Source: Lytechinus pictus (taxonomy: Eukaryota; Echinodermata; Echinoidea; Temnopleuroida; Toxopneustidae). From it: a stretch of DNA of 64,000 nt. The stretch covers positions 21,247,501-21,311,500 of the forward strand of contig NC_087262.1 of NCBI RefSeq assembly GCF_037042905.1. Reading direction: 5' to 3'. The notes under the pieces are model-generated. The model saw nothing but the letters and a program-made list of their open reading frames with translations. It was not told the DNA's origin and made no database searches. Positions 23,306-35,720 of this stretch are shown here, in pieces (the first letter of the stretch is position 1; every line of letters starts with the position of its first letter). Made by a program: the position numbers and the translations under genes.

Positions 23306-23789
23306 CTTCTACAGGCAGACTGTCACTTTTTCAACCAATCAAGGTTTGATTCCTCTCATATCAAGGTCACTTTCATTGAAGAAAAAAGGATTCAAGGCCA
23401 GTATTCAAGACCGATCACAAATTTGCCTCAAGGCTCAAAACTCAGTGACGAAAATCGCCCGGAAAATCGACGATTATAGATTTCATGTACCAAGCGTTCT
23501 GATCACAGTGACTGCCTCGTGCATGCCGAATGTGTTTTGATGAGCATGTAAATACAACAGTTTATGTTATCATTATGTATGCAGCAATACCAACCAGCCA
23601 TCAATATTACTCCATTATTCTTGTCAATTTGTGCAACCTTCTAAAACACCAATCATGCATGAGTCGATCCCGCACTGCCGTGGATATAAATACTCCTTTT
23701 TACAGGTTCGTTTCGCACAACAGAAACTGGGCTCTTTTCATTCTATTGTATTAGAGCCGACCCCGCGTATTATTTCCACCCTCGTTATT

Positions 23790-24996
23790 AGTAGACTTGT
23801 TAAGAGGTTGAACGCTGCATTTTTTAGTACAAATGTCCCACTTGGCACAAATGTTCCTTTGATTCAAAAGAAAAAGATTCATCCAAAGAGACACGCTGTA
23901 TCTATGCAAATAAGCAAGTAATTTGCATAAATTTGCATATTATGCCGATATAGTAAAAACAAGTATTTCAGAATATATATTTAACCAGAACTGCCCTAAA
24001 ATTGGAAATAAAGACTTAGGGTAAGAAAGGGAAGAAAATTGTCATAAAATATTTGGGATATCCTTGTTTATTATTACCTAATTTACATAAATTATGCAAA
24101 TTATAATTAAAAACAGAGTATTTCTTCATGAATCCTGAACTGCTTTTAAAAAACAGCAACTAATACACAATGTCAACATTCTACATGGAAGAGAATATAT
24201 TAGCGAAAACATCGATATGCTTCATGACAGTATTAGTGTCTTAATTTGCTTAGAAAGAGGGCAAATATGTCAAAATGTATGACGTGATATTGCGCTAAAC
24301 GAGACCAAAACAATCTCTATGTCACAGTCACACTCACGAATCGGACAATAAAGCGATCAATGGTATGTCATTCGAGATAACATAATCTCAACACAATAGC
24401 TTACATCGGCTTCTCGTATCGCTTTTGTTGGTGTGTCTGCCACACCGTATTCTATGATACATACGGACAAAATGCATTTCGGTATCGGCAAAACACTATT
24501 AATTTTGTTTTATTTGTTTCTAATTTGTTTCTCTTGGAAAATTTACAGGAGACATTGCTTTTCAGGTTACTGCTTTAATGAAACTTTGGCACATGAATCA
24601 TGACGAATGTATCCTACCTCAATCCATATTTTAACTTTATTAAAATATATATCTTTTTGGAGACCCCGAGGTGGCAAAACTGCATCCCCCTGCATTCCCG
24701 CCACTTTACAAAACCAGTTTGACTTTTATAATCGACTTGGAAAAGACAGATGTATGAGACATCAGTCAACATGTTTCCTGAAGAAATTTTTTTGTTTGTT
24801 TATTTAAGCCTACGCCCTCGGGAGCCCTCCGAATTTACCCCATCTCCTCTCCGTATTTCGACTTTAAATGAAAAAAAAACGTGTTTTAAAACCATCGGCA
24901 AGGCAAATTGCGTTTTTTGGTATAATAAAGCAACTTTTATATCTTTATTTTTATACTTACATTCATCATTATTGATATTATTATAATTATTATTAA

Positions 24997-25044
<48 letters not shown>

Positions 25045-25554
25045 CGTTCTGCCATTTGTAATAGTGCTCTAGCACAGTAAAGGCTATAACCCAACAGGAG
25101 CATGCCTAGGATACCCTCTCCCTTTTTGGTTTTATGTATTCAAAAATAGTTTATTGTCTTTAGAACTCTTAAAAGATTACTTTTGTTTGTATTGATATCT
25201 TGGAATAGATTGAGGAGAAAATACTCTACAACTGACATGTAGAGGAGCTGTGGTACATTGAAGAACAGCCACACAGCCCTTTATTGATTCCACTGTATGT
25301 TAAATTTAAATATAGAGCCCAATCGGAAGAAAGATGCATTTCTACTACACAAAGTAAAGCCTCTTTGCATTCTCCTCTTGAAAAAAAAAAAAAAAACATA
25401 GAAGGCATTGTTTTATATCTCATAAAATAAGTTCGTGTACGTGACGGTGGCCTGTCGAAGTTGCCCAACCCTTTATTTTGTTTCGACAATATATATTTAG
25501 AATATCGTCTAAATGAAACCCTCATCTGGAAAAGGGCACTTATTAAAGGCAGCA
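23790..25554. repeat. Left arm of a 3.8-kb imperfect palindrome
   Basis: Begins AGTAGACTTGTTAA and matches, in reverse complement, 25860-27616 along its whole length with scattered substitutions and small indels (by eye above 90 per cent). The arm includes an ATT microsatellite at 24985-25045 mirrored at 26355-26430, so the microsatellite predates the duplication or was copied with it. No coding content recognised. Confidence 0.92.
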
Positions 25555-25859
25555 CTGGGAAGAGGGGGCTGAAGCTTGTTAAATTTCTTCGGACCAAAAT
25601 TTTACATTGAAACTTTTTTGCTTTTCAAATTTACATCAAGAAATTTAACAAGCAAATAAACAAAATGGATTGCACTACAAAATGAAGGGTTTTTTTTGGT
25701 AACGTTTCTTTTTTTCGTTTTGTCACATCTGCCGGAATTCCAGGGGGTGCTGTCTATGGTGAATAACACACGCAGCACAGCCCCCCCCCCTTCAGAAAAA
25801 TATTGCGGGTGCTTCAGCCCCCGCTTCCAAGTACCAGGGCCTCCTCTATATGATGTAGA
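25555..25859. repeat. Palindrome spacer with its own small hairpin
   Basis: 305 bp. Contains CTTGTTAAATTTCTT (25575-25589) and its exact reverse complement (25638-25652). Its right half, with GGTGCTGTCTATGGTGAATA and a poly-C run, resembles a segment at 31465-31515. Confidence 0.8.
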
Positions 25860-27616
25860 TGCTGCCTTTAATAAGTGCCCTTTTCCAGATGAGGGCTTCA
25901 TTTAGACGATATTCTAAATATATATTGTCAAAACAAAATAAAGGGTTGGGCAACTTCGACAGGCAACCGTCATGTACACGAACTTATTTTATGCGATATA
26001 AAACAATGCCTTCTATGTGTTTTTTTTTTCAAGAGGAGAAAGTAAAGAGGCTTTACTGTGTGTATAGTAGAAATGTATCTTTCTTCCGAATGGACTCTAA
26101 AAATATTTAAATTTAACATAGAGTGGAATCAATAAAGGGGTATTTTAGAGCTTACGTGTGGCTTTATTCAATGTACCACAGCTCTTCTACATGTCAATTG
26201 TAGAGTATTTTCACCTCAATCTATTCCAAGATATGAGTTCTAAAGACAATAAACTATTTTTGAATACATAAAACTAAAAGGGGAAAGGGTATCCTAGGCA
26301 TGCTCCTGTTGGGTTATAGCCTTTGCTGTGCTAGAGCATTATTACAAACTGCAAAACAACAACAATAGTAATAATAATAACAATAATAATTATAATAATA
26401 ATAATATTAATGATAATAATAATATTAATATAGATAAATATGAAATATAGATAAAAAAGTTGCTTTATTATACCAAAAAACGCAATTTGCCTTGCCGGTG
26501 GTTTTAAAACACGATATTTTTTTTAATTTAGTGTAGAAATACAGAGAGGGGATGGGGTAAATTCGGAGGGCTCCCATGGACGTAGGGTTAAATAAAAAAA
26601 AACTATCTTCTGGAAACATGTTAACCGATGTCTCATACATCTGTCTTTTCCAAGTCGATAATACAAGTCAAACTGGTTTTGTAAAGTAGCGGGAATGCCG
26701 CGGGGAATGCAGTTTTGCCACTTCCGGGTCTCCAAAAGATATATATTTTAATAAAGTTAAAATATGGATTGAGGTGGGGTACATTCGTCATGATTCATGT
26801 GCCAGAGCTTCATTAAAGCAGTAACCTGAAAAGCAATGTCTCCTGTAAATTTTCCAAGAGAAACAAATTAGAAACAAATAAAACAAAATTAATACATGTA
26901 GTGTTTTACCGATACCGAAATGCATTTTGCCCGTATATACCATAGATTACGGTGTGGCAGACACACCAACAAAAGCGATACGAGAAGCCGATGGAAGCTA
27001 TTGTGTTAAGATTGTGTTATCTCGAATGACATCATTGACCGCTTTATTGTCCGATTCGTGAGTGTGACTGTGACATAGAGGTTGTTTTGGTCTCGTTTTA
27101 GCGCAATATCACGTAATACATTTTGACATATTTGCCCTCTTTCTAAGCAAATTAAGACACTAATACTGTCATGAAGCATATCGATGTTTTCGCTAATATA
27201 TTCTCTTCCATGTAGAATGTTGATATTGTGTATTAATTGCTGTTATTTATAAAACAGTTCAGGATTCATGAAAAAATACTTTGTTTTAAATTATAATTTG
27301 CATAATTTATGTAAATTAGGTAATAATAAACATGGATATCCCCATTATTTTATGACAATTTTCTTCCCTTTCTTACCCTAAGTCTTTATTTCCAATTTTA
27401 GGGCAGTTCTGGTTAAAAATATATTCTGAAATACTTGTTTTTACTATATCGACATAATATGCAAATTTATGCAAATTACTTGCTTATTTGCATAGATACA
27501 GCGTGTCTCTTTGGATGAATCCTTTTCTTTTGACTCAAGGAACATTTGTGCCAAGTGGGACATTTGTACTAAAAAATGCAGCGTTCACCCCTTTTTTTGC
27601 AGTTAACAAGTCTACT
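25860..27616. repeat. Right arm of a 3.8-kb imperfect palindrome
   Basis: Reverse complement of 23790-25554, ending TTAACAAGTCTACT. The most distal bases differ: outside this point the flanks are only weakly similar. Confidence 0.92.
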
Positions 27617-29648
27617 ATATTACTATTCACTTACAATTGGAGGTGACAAGTTATACGAGCGTAGTAAGAAAACTCAGTTTCAGGTTTTGATGAAAAAATC
27701 GAGTTGCAGCTTCTTATTTATGTGCTTCTTATGTGTCTGTTTCCAATATAGGTAGAACCTTTGATCCGAGTAAAATATTGGGGCAGAGCGCGATGTGAAA
27801 CCTTCATGGTAAAATATTTATGAGCTAGCTTTTCTGTTGAATTTGACTTTTGCCTAATTTGTTTACTTACGTGATTCCAATGTTTTCATATGAATAGACA
27901 TTATAAAACCCCAAAACAAATGCCATATATGCAGTACTCCACCATCCGTTTGTTTTAGTTTATTTCCTTTGAACTTTATAGCATCCTTTCAATGCGAATT
28001 CCATATTTTTGTTTGGAAAGTATTAGGAGAAATAAGATGAATGTGCACATCAGTGACGATTTGACGGAAAAGTATCTATCCTATAATCAGCAGTCTTGAG
28101 TTGATTGAGTTATTGTTTCAATGTTTATCATTATAGCCACGCGAGCTATTCGTTGGGCTGTTTACATGGTCATGAGGGGCCGCCCCTGAAAATGAGGCAG
28201 TGTTTCTACAGATCCAAAACAAATTTCCCGAAATTGAATCTCCTGGAATTTTCAAATTTTATTTTTTAAGATGAAAATCGGACAATAGCAAAGCGAGTCT
28301 AAACTTGGTCCAATTAAGTGACCAAAATCAAGGAATTTTTAAAAATAGCAAAATTACACACGAGCGGGGAGCCCGAGCAGAAAATCTTCAGCTACGTATA
28401 CGTATGAGGAAAACAATTCTTTAAATATATAATATAAATATTGAAAGTTTCTACGTTGTAGTTTAATTGTAATTTCTGATTTCCCGGAATTTCCTGGATT
28501 TTTTTTACATTTCCAGAAAATTAACTGAAAATTATCCGGATTTCCCGGAATTCAGGAAATTTCCTTCACAGTGGAAACATTGAAATGAGGTGAGAAAATC
28601 AGGATTCCCGATTTGACTTGATTTCAAGTATAGTTATCATTTACTTTATATTTCGAAAAGTTCGTGGGACTATAATGATAAACATTGCTGGATCCGCCCC
28701 TATATTCCCCAAATGAATCCTATTTTAGTCATTCTATTGTTCATCAATGTTGATATTGCCAGCAAGGGCGGTATCAGGGTAAAGGAGTAACAGTATTTTT
28801 TTTCTTTAGTGGAATAAGAAGGATAGGTAAACTATGAAACTCCACGACCCAGCCATCGATGATCAATACAGCTTTGCTTTCTTTCTTCTTCTCCACCGAC
28901 CTTCCCTCATTTTGGGGGACATCTGCATTGAGACTGCAGAGGTCAGTTAATGTATGTTATTTCTGATATTGACCCCATCCCCAAAGAACCTTTGCGGAGG
29001 CCATAGCTGAGTGGGGCTACGGGAGGAAGGTCGTATGCAGGATTTTCTTTGAGGAGGATTGGGGGGGGGGGGGCGAAATATGTAAAATCTTCAATTTTTT
29101 TAAAAGTAGACCTATATAAAATTATCATACAGGCTCGGTGAGAGCTTATTAAGGGGGGGGGGGCTTGTTGCTCCCCATGGCCAATTACTTTTGGGGCAAT
29201 TGCTTCTTAGTGTTTCACTGTAATTGTCCATATAAGTTTTTGTTTGTAACTTTGATAATGCTGTGTGGAGTTTGATCAATAAATTTTGAAACTTGAAACT
29301 TGCTTCTAAATATGGTGGCCTTTGACCTCTTTTTTCGGGGGGGGGGTCATTTTTTCCAAACAATACATGGTGCTGGGGGTGATCCTTTACATATTTATTG
29401 GGAGTGGCTTGGCAGAATTTTTTGTTGTGCATCGATCAGTGCCCCCTCCCCCCCCCCCCCACCCCTACCTGGTAAGTCCTGGATCCACCCCGATGCTCTG
29501 GATTTTAAATCGGCTATGAAAATGGGTTGTTAAAAATTCGGAATGGTGCAACAGCCTCCTACCCTTCCCGACCTACATGTACGGGGGTGGGGAGCAGGGG
29601 GGGGGGGGCGTATACATGATCGATCGATATCGAGGGACTTCAGTCAAA
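27617..29648. other. Spacer with hAT-like ends and poly-G/C tracts
   Basis: GCCGCCCCTG (about 28180) and GGATCCGCCCCT (about 28690) are ends of the CAGGGGCGGATCC family. Between 29050 and 29615 there are at least five runs of eight or more G or C, directly upstream of the candidate exon at 29649. A frame of about 55 codons without ATG on the minus strand near 28780-28960 is below what I can support. Confidence 0.45.
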
Positions 29649-29847
29649 ATGGCGACTTCCACGGATCAAGAAGGAACGTCAACAGGTCGCAAAGGGGAAA
29701 GCGTTATTCTTCAAAGCGGCATTCCACGAAAATCGAATGATGATATCGTATTTAAAGGAAAAGAGATGAAGAAAGGGGCGAATCCTGAAGCCCATAAGAA
29801 GGAGGCCAAAGATCGAAAAGAAGTGCCTGGAAATAGGAAACGGAGAG
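29649..29847 (+). CDS. Candidate start-codon exon, possibly a distal alternative first exon of RUFY
   Basis: An ATG in a TISU/YY1-like context (CAAAATGGCGAC, close to SAASATGGCGGC) opens 66 codons plus one nucleotide and ends at a donor CGGAGAG|GTAAAC. The predicted N-terminus starts MATSTDQEGTSTGRKGESVI and ends in a lysine/arginine-rich run (KKEAKDRKEVPGNRKRRG), probably disordered. It ends in phase 1, the same as RUFY coding exon 1, so it could join 50286 in frame. No other plus-strand exon is recognised between here and 43711. The frame stays open upstream to 29577, but that ATG lies in a poly-G region. Joining to RUFY is inference from phase and strand only; it may belong to an unrelated gene or not be transcribed. 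Confidence 0.45.
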
Positions 29848-30759
29848 GTAAACTTTCGTTGAATTTTTCTGCCTAGCCCCATACATGTATTTTTACGTCA
29901 AGTATTGGACCCGTACTAGATTTAACTTGTTGTTTAGAAGAACTTTAGATGTGAAAAGTTGTTGAACTCAGCTTTAACGGAGCCGGGAGCACAGGTACCT
30001 GATGTGTGGTCAATGACAGGGGGTATAACTCTATTTATACTGTCTTGTGACTTGTCTTTCCGTCCATGCCCACAATCATTATTGTCTTTAATATTAATAA
30101 AAGGTCGATGATGGCACTAATACTACAATTCACAACCTTAATTAAGCTTGTCGGTATTTTTAAAACTAGATTCTTGATTCATTTTATGCGCAATTCCCAT
30201 GATTGTTTGATAAAATATAGACACCAATAAAGGCAATAACTTAAAAAACATACTTTTTATATTATTTTTGCTGACGATATACTTTTTGGAAAATATTCAA
30301 AGCGATGACAAATTAAACAAAAAATGCTACCGTTCGTTTGTCAATTAACATTCCACCAAAGTCTTAGACTTTACAGTAAAAATATTGAACACTTTGCCGA
30401 CTTCGCGTAACGCTTTGCATCGATTTACGTGTAAATTATTTTTTGTGTCTAGTCTTTCCCTTGTAGTGTCTTTGATATGAAGATAAATCGCGCGCCCTCT
30501 TTAGGTCAGACAAAAAATTTGGGAATTCTCAAGCTTGGCAGCTCGCTCCGTATTTTGTCAACGAGAAGAAAAATCAACGCTTAAATGACGCTATTTGAGG
30601 GATATTCATATATCAGGGGGAATTGACTTCACATCGTTCGGTAAGTTTCGTAGGAGGACTTGATTCTGAAAATACTCTTATGAAATTTGCGGGAGTTTGT
30701 TGCAACTTTGCATGCGCTGTGCCTTCAATTTTCCTGTACACGGCCGCAGCAATGCACCC

Positions 30760-30910
30760 ATGGGTGGCTTAGGCCTACAGTTACACACAACGCTATACTC
30801 AGATTTTTTGTTAGACGCGTTTCGGCATGAGCGAGACTTGAACCCTTCATGTTGAGATCTACGATCTTATCCGAAACATGCGCTCTATCAATCATCTCAA
30901 AAGTTAAAGT
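30760..30910 (-). mobile_element. tRNA-derived SINE copy (truncated)
   Basis: On the minus strand GATAGAGCGCATGTTTCGGA leads into a B-box-like GGGTTCAAGTCTC and then GCCGAAACGCGTCTAAC. The same sequence is found at 52560-52712 with better preserved boxes. The A box here is decayed. Confidence 0.75.
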
Positions 30911-31165
30911 AACCACATCAATCCGGCATGATTGATCTCAAATTCCTTGACCTTTGCTTGTCTTGAGAAAAGAAATATCACAATCCTCTGGACTAATCCA
31001 CTGTTTAGGTTTTACAAAAATAGTTTTTTCCAAATATCGGAGGCACACTTGCTGACTATCAGATGCATTATGCTGTACTTCGCACCGCAATAGGTTTTGG
31101 CACTTGAAATAATGCTCTTTAGTTAGTCGTAAAATCTCCATTCTGGCATTCACCGATGGTATAGT

Positions 31166-31518
31166 ATAGGGCCCTGGAAATAATTTTTTACTGGGGTGAA
31201 TTTGACAAGCAAAAAAAAAAAAGAGAAAAGTAAGGTTTCAATCAACAATAAAAAATTTAGGTTGGTTTGGTCCAGAAAAATTTAAGGTTGGTTTGGTCCA
31301 GAAAAATTTGACAATCCAAAAAAAGAAGAAAAAAAAAGTCTAAATAAATAATGAAAAGTGGTTTCGGTCAAGAGAAATTTGACAAGAAAAAAAAAAGTTT
31401 TCCTACAAAATGTTGTTTATTTTCATTATATTCCTGCCATTTATCATACCTATCAGATTCTCTGGGGATGCTGCCTATGGAAAATAATACACGCAGCACC
31501 CCTGCTTCCCAGGGCCCT
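31166..31518. mobile_element. Probable hAT-like element with AGGGCCCTGG ends
   Basis: Left AGGGCCCTGGAAATAA, right GCTTCCCAGGGCCCTGG. A TTGGTTTGGTCCAGAAAAAT segment is repeated inside. Flanking duplication is not clear. Confidence 0.5.
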
Positions 31519-31520
31519 GG

Positions 31521-31735
31521 TGGGTGTTTCATAAAGCTGTTCGTAAGTTAAGAACGACTTTAAGAATGACTGGTGATCCTTTCTTCTGGTAAATTATATA
31601 TTCAGTGGCCATAGAGATGTTGTTATTAGTATATTACTCTATGTCAGTGGCGATGATTAAGCCCGTAAGAAAGGATCACCAGTCGTTCTTAAAGTCGTTC
31701 TTAACTTACGAACAGCTTTATGAAACGGCCCCCTG
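31521..31735. mobile_element. MITE with 60-bp inverted ends (TTTCATAAAGCTGTTCGTAA family)
   Basis: The left end reads through GTTTCATAAAGCTGTTCGTA and the right end is its inverted copy, each about 60 bp. Only about 80 bp lie between the arms. Confidence 0.88.
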
Positions 31736-32429
31736 GTAGTACATGTACATTAGTGCAAGCTCGCAGGGTGGTTGCAGTGAACAAGTGCAACCACCCTGCC
31801 TATGGGAAATCTACATAGATCTATGCAGTACGCAACACACATTTAAAATTCTTTAAAATATCACTTTTGTTACCAAAATTACTTATTTCCATATACATGT
31901 AGTTGTGATGTATTTTTCAATAGTAACTTGGGGATCATTTTTTTTCATTCACAAGAGCGCTAAAAAATTTTAATTTTGAGCATTTTTTGTGTAGGCCCTT
32001 TATTGGTGGAAAGTAAAATTGCAAGAAAATCATTTAACAATCTCTATTTTTGTTGTTGTTGTTCCTTTTGGGCCTATTTCATGCCCTAGTAGTCTCCTCA
32101 GTAGACACTTGGTGTTGAGAACTCAAAAGGTATAGCAACTGCTCGGTAAACATGTAGTCTAATCTCTATTTTTGATTTATAAAGAATAATTAAAAAATTC
32201 AATTTACTTCAGAGCCAAGTTATATGATGAATAGTACTAGGCCTACTGGAAACAGTGTACATGTAAAATAAATCAAGCATTTGTTCCCAAGAAGAAGAGA
32301 AAATGAACCAAATATTGCTGACCTTATTTCCCGCACAGAGAGTCCTAACAGAGAACAAGGTTATCATCACCTTGTTCATTGAATGAGTGCTTGATTCTTT
32401 ATTTGTTATTGATTTTGAAAAAAAATTAT

Positions 32430-33200
32430 ACTGAATTCTTGAATTTTGACAAGAAAATTATTTATGCTAAGTTATGCAAAATTCATTCATAAATCACAAA
32501 AAAATGCCTTTTCTCCTTCATTTGTTGATCAATTTCAATTTTGTTTGCTTTATATGATAGCTCTAGGTGGGGATACAAAATTTCAACACAGAATTTTGAA
32601 ACTCATTAAATATGCTAATTTATGCATATATTTCAAAACTCACAGAAATACTTATTTATTTATTGACTGATTTTGATTTTTTTGTTCTATCCATGGGCGG
32701 AAATCCCAGGGGGGACGTGTCCCCCCTACTCAAAATAGTAGGGGGGACACAATATCAAATGTCCCCCCTACTATTTTGGGTACTTTATGATGGTAAGAAA
32801 TACATCATTCAAAATCGAAATAAAACATGTATTTTAGGACGAGATGACCTTACTTTGGGGACTCTTGGGATGATAACCTTTTTTTTTTTTTTTTGCTTGT
32901 CAAATTTATTTTCGTCAAAATGACCTTAAATTTGGGATGATAACTTTTTTTTTTTTGCTTGTCAATTTTTCTAGCCCCTTGTCCCCCCTACCTTTTGGGA
33001 GAGATTTCCGCCCCTGGTTCTATCTGAGAGCTACATGTATATGAGGATCACCAAATTTCTATACAGAATTTCGAAATTTTGACTAGAAAATGTTTAATGC
33101 TAATTTATACGAAATTTATTCATAAATTAAAAAAAATGCTTCTTGTATGTCATTTCTTCATCAATTTCAATTCTGTTTCCTCAATTTATGTCACCAATAT
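32430..33200. repeat. Tandemly repeated ATGCTAATTTATGC-type units interrupted by an insertion
   Basis: Segments around 32445-32640 and 33060-33190 share TTTTGACTAGAAAAT, ATGCTAATTTATGC, TTCATAAAT and CATCAATTTCAATT motifs in the same order. The hAT-like element at 32692-33016 sits between them. Confidence 0.6.
32692..33016. mobile_element. hAT-like MITE with perfect 8-bp target duplication
   Basis: Ends CATGGGCGGAAAT and ATTTCCGCCCCTG. Flanked by GTTCTATC on both sides (32684-32691 and 33017-33024). The interior contains several runs of C or G (GTCCCCCCTACT) forming an inner inverted repeat. Confidence 0.88.
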
Positions 33201-33733
33201 AGTTCACTACAGTGTCAACAGGGCTGAAATTGAAAATTGTGTGAAATTTAATTGTGAGATGCCGGATGAGCTCCACATCATTGATGTGCTAGTCTAGATT
33301 TCTTGTTTGTTTTATGCTCTGAAATATCAAATTAATTATCATGTAAGCTGTGGTCACGTTTTTAACTTTTAACCTTTGGTGAACCTTTCTGGCCTTTCTG
33401 ACTTCCTTCATCCACTACATTTTCTTTTTCATTTCTTTTATATTTCTACCATTTTTATCACTTATACTGTGATTTAAATTCTTTTACTCCTTTGTTGTAT
33501 CATATTATACTTGTATATATTTAAAGGATGTCAAATAAATGAATTGAAATTGAAATTGAAAAAAACTTCATAATTGATAACTTAGATAACAAATAAAACA
33601 ATAAAATTAGTTACGAACTGAAAGTAAAGACTCACTCGGCCCCACTGTGTGCGAGTTGTAAAGCTTGCGGCAAGAGCTAAGCCGTGTCAGTTACTTGCGG
33701 CCATGCACTCAGTACAACAGACTCCAACTCGGA

Positions 33734-35086
33734 CATGGTTACTGCACATTTTGGTAAATTTACCACATTTTGGTAAATTACCAAAATGTGCAGTAACTAT
33801 GTTATGGCCTATTTTGGTTACTGCAGTTTTGTCGAATCAACAGTTTGTCCAATACCCACATGGTCCAATACCAATTTGGTCTAATCCCCTCCCTGGATCC
33901 AGGGAGTGTATGGGTTCCCCCCACCCCCGGTAATAAAGAGCGGAAGAAAAACAAACACTCCAAAATATAGGATGAAGAACTACTATTTAGATACAAATGG
34001 CAATTTATTAGCCTGATTTGATAACCAGCTTTGCGACGCATTCAGTTTTTGCCCAGATTTCTCAAATTTAATCAGTTTTGGTGTTGCAATTTATATTTCT
34101 CATGATTATTAAATCATGTGAAATTTGTCCCTTCTCTTTATTTTTCTCTCTTTCTTGCGTAAAGCTTCAGTTTATTTGGACAGGGAATTATTACATGTAT
34201 TTATGTGTTTGTAATCTATGGAATAGTAACCTTTTTTTGTTCTTGATTTGTTTTGTTTCTTGTTTTTGCATTTAAAATAAATTGCAACCGAGAAATGATT
34301 ATATAAAAACACTCACATTTTCAATTTTTTAGATCTGAAGAGAAAATAATGTACTTATCTGACATTCAGTCAATAGTTTCACAAAAGGATTGAATGTGTG
34401 CATGTGTTGTTACCACACGATTGCTTAGGCTTGTACACATCAGACCAAATGGGCATTGGGCCAATTGGGCATTGGACCAAATGAGTATAGGACCAACTCT
34501 CAGATCAAGTGGGTGTTGGACTAAAGGACATTAGACCAAATGGCTATTGGAGGAAGTGTCTTCTTGCCAAACTGGCTATGGCTATTGGACAAAATGTGTA
34601 TTGAACGGAATGGCATTCAGATGAAGTGGTTATTGGATGAAATTGCTTTTAGACAAAGTGGCTTTTGGATGAAGTGACTCTTAGACGAAGTGGCTTTTGG
34701 ACGAAATGGCTTTTATATGAAGTGGCTTTTGGACAAAATGGCTGTTAGACTGACTGGCTATTGGACAAAATGGCTAATGAACAAAATGATATTGGACTAA
34801 ACAGCATTAGACGACATAGTCATTAGACAAAATGGCATTGGATTTAGTGGGTAATAGACCATTTAGTTCTTAGACCAACTCGAGTTTAGACAAAATCAAA
34901 TTAGTTTAGCTGAAGTAGTTTTAGAATAAAGAGACCAATTGAAATGCCCTCCTTGTGCAGTTACAGGGAATTTCTAATTTTTTTTTATGCAATCAAGGAG
35001 TAGACAACTGAATAAATAATCTCAGAAGTTACCAAAATGTGCCATCAATGTCCTGCACATTTTGGTAAATTTACCAAAATGTGCAG
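33734..35086. mobile_element. Modular foldback element with TTGGTC-type tandem-repeat arms
   Basis: Outer modules are palindromes of CTGCACATTTTGGTAAA (33734-33802, and an exact 34-bp palindrome at 35053-35086). Inside them are tandem short repeats in opposite orientation: TTGGTCCAATACC-type at 33838-33892 and GGACAAAATGGCTATT-type at 34440-34925. The core (33900-34440) has no transposase. Architecture resembles the sea urchin TU elements. Confidence 0.65.
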
Positions 35087-35284
35087 ATTTTCCATCGGAG
35101 CAATTTCCGCCTGAGAAAATGTCATGGAACCATAAATGTCTGAGCAGTGTAGTCTTGTGACGTAGGCCTACTTGAATTATGACAACACTAATTCACCACT
35201 CCGTACATTTATTTACCTTGATGTTGGGCGTAAAGTATAGAAGACTTATTTGCCCCTCTGCATCTTCTTTGAACTTGTCCTCAG

Positions 35285-35720
35285 TTGAACGCAACAATTT
35301 TACAATGTATGTGTGGGTTTGGAGTTTGGACGAGTTATGAGAATTCTGTGTCAGGGTCGAAACGATTAAACTTGGTTTTCCAGTCCTTCTCTAGATTTGA
35401 TTTGAAATCATTCCATAGGGTGATTACTCGTTGTGAGAAGTCCCGTTGCCTGAGTATTAAGTGTGCTTTTAACTTGATTAGTTTTCGAGAATGACCTCTA
35501 GTCCGAGGTTGAATGTCAAGTTTGAAGAAGTTTGTACATTCCAAATCATCTACATGTATGCCCTGAATAATCTTAAACGATTGGATCATATCAGCTCTAT
35601 TTCTCCTGTAGGATAACGTTAGTAGATTTAATTTCTACAGTCATTCCATGTAGCTCAAGTTCTTTAGATTAGAATCAGCTTGGTTGCTCTACGTTGGATC
35701 TCTTCTAGTTTTATGATGTC
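35285..35720 (-). pseudogene. Non-LTR retrotransposon (LINE) fragment, end of reverse transcriptase ORF
   Basis: On the minus strand an interrupted frame reads LEEIQRRATKLI, then SYRRNRADMIQSFKII, then TRGHSRKLIKLKAHLILRQR and FSQRVITLWNDF. This is the thumb/C-terminal region typical of CR1/Jockey-type reverse transcriptases (R.DLI..FKI, TRGH..KL, FSQRV...WN). Frameshifts and stops upstream of 35590 show that it is dead. The rest of the element is absent. Confidence 0.85.

Noticed and set aside
23790..27616. Reading the palindrome as an assembly artefact
   Set aside because: The arms differ by scattered substitutions and indels throughout, which a mirrored assembly error would not produce.
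28780..28960. Minus frame of about 55 codons (including KAVLIIDGWVVEF) next to an acceptor-like CTCTGCAG
   Set aside because: No start codon, no convincing donor, and a competing plus-strand frame of similar quality; below threshold.
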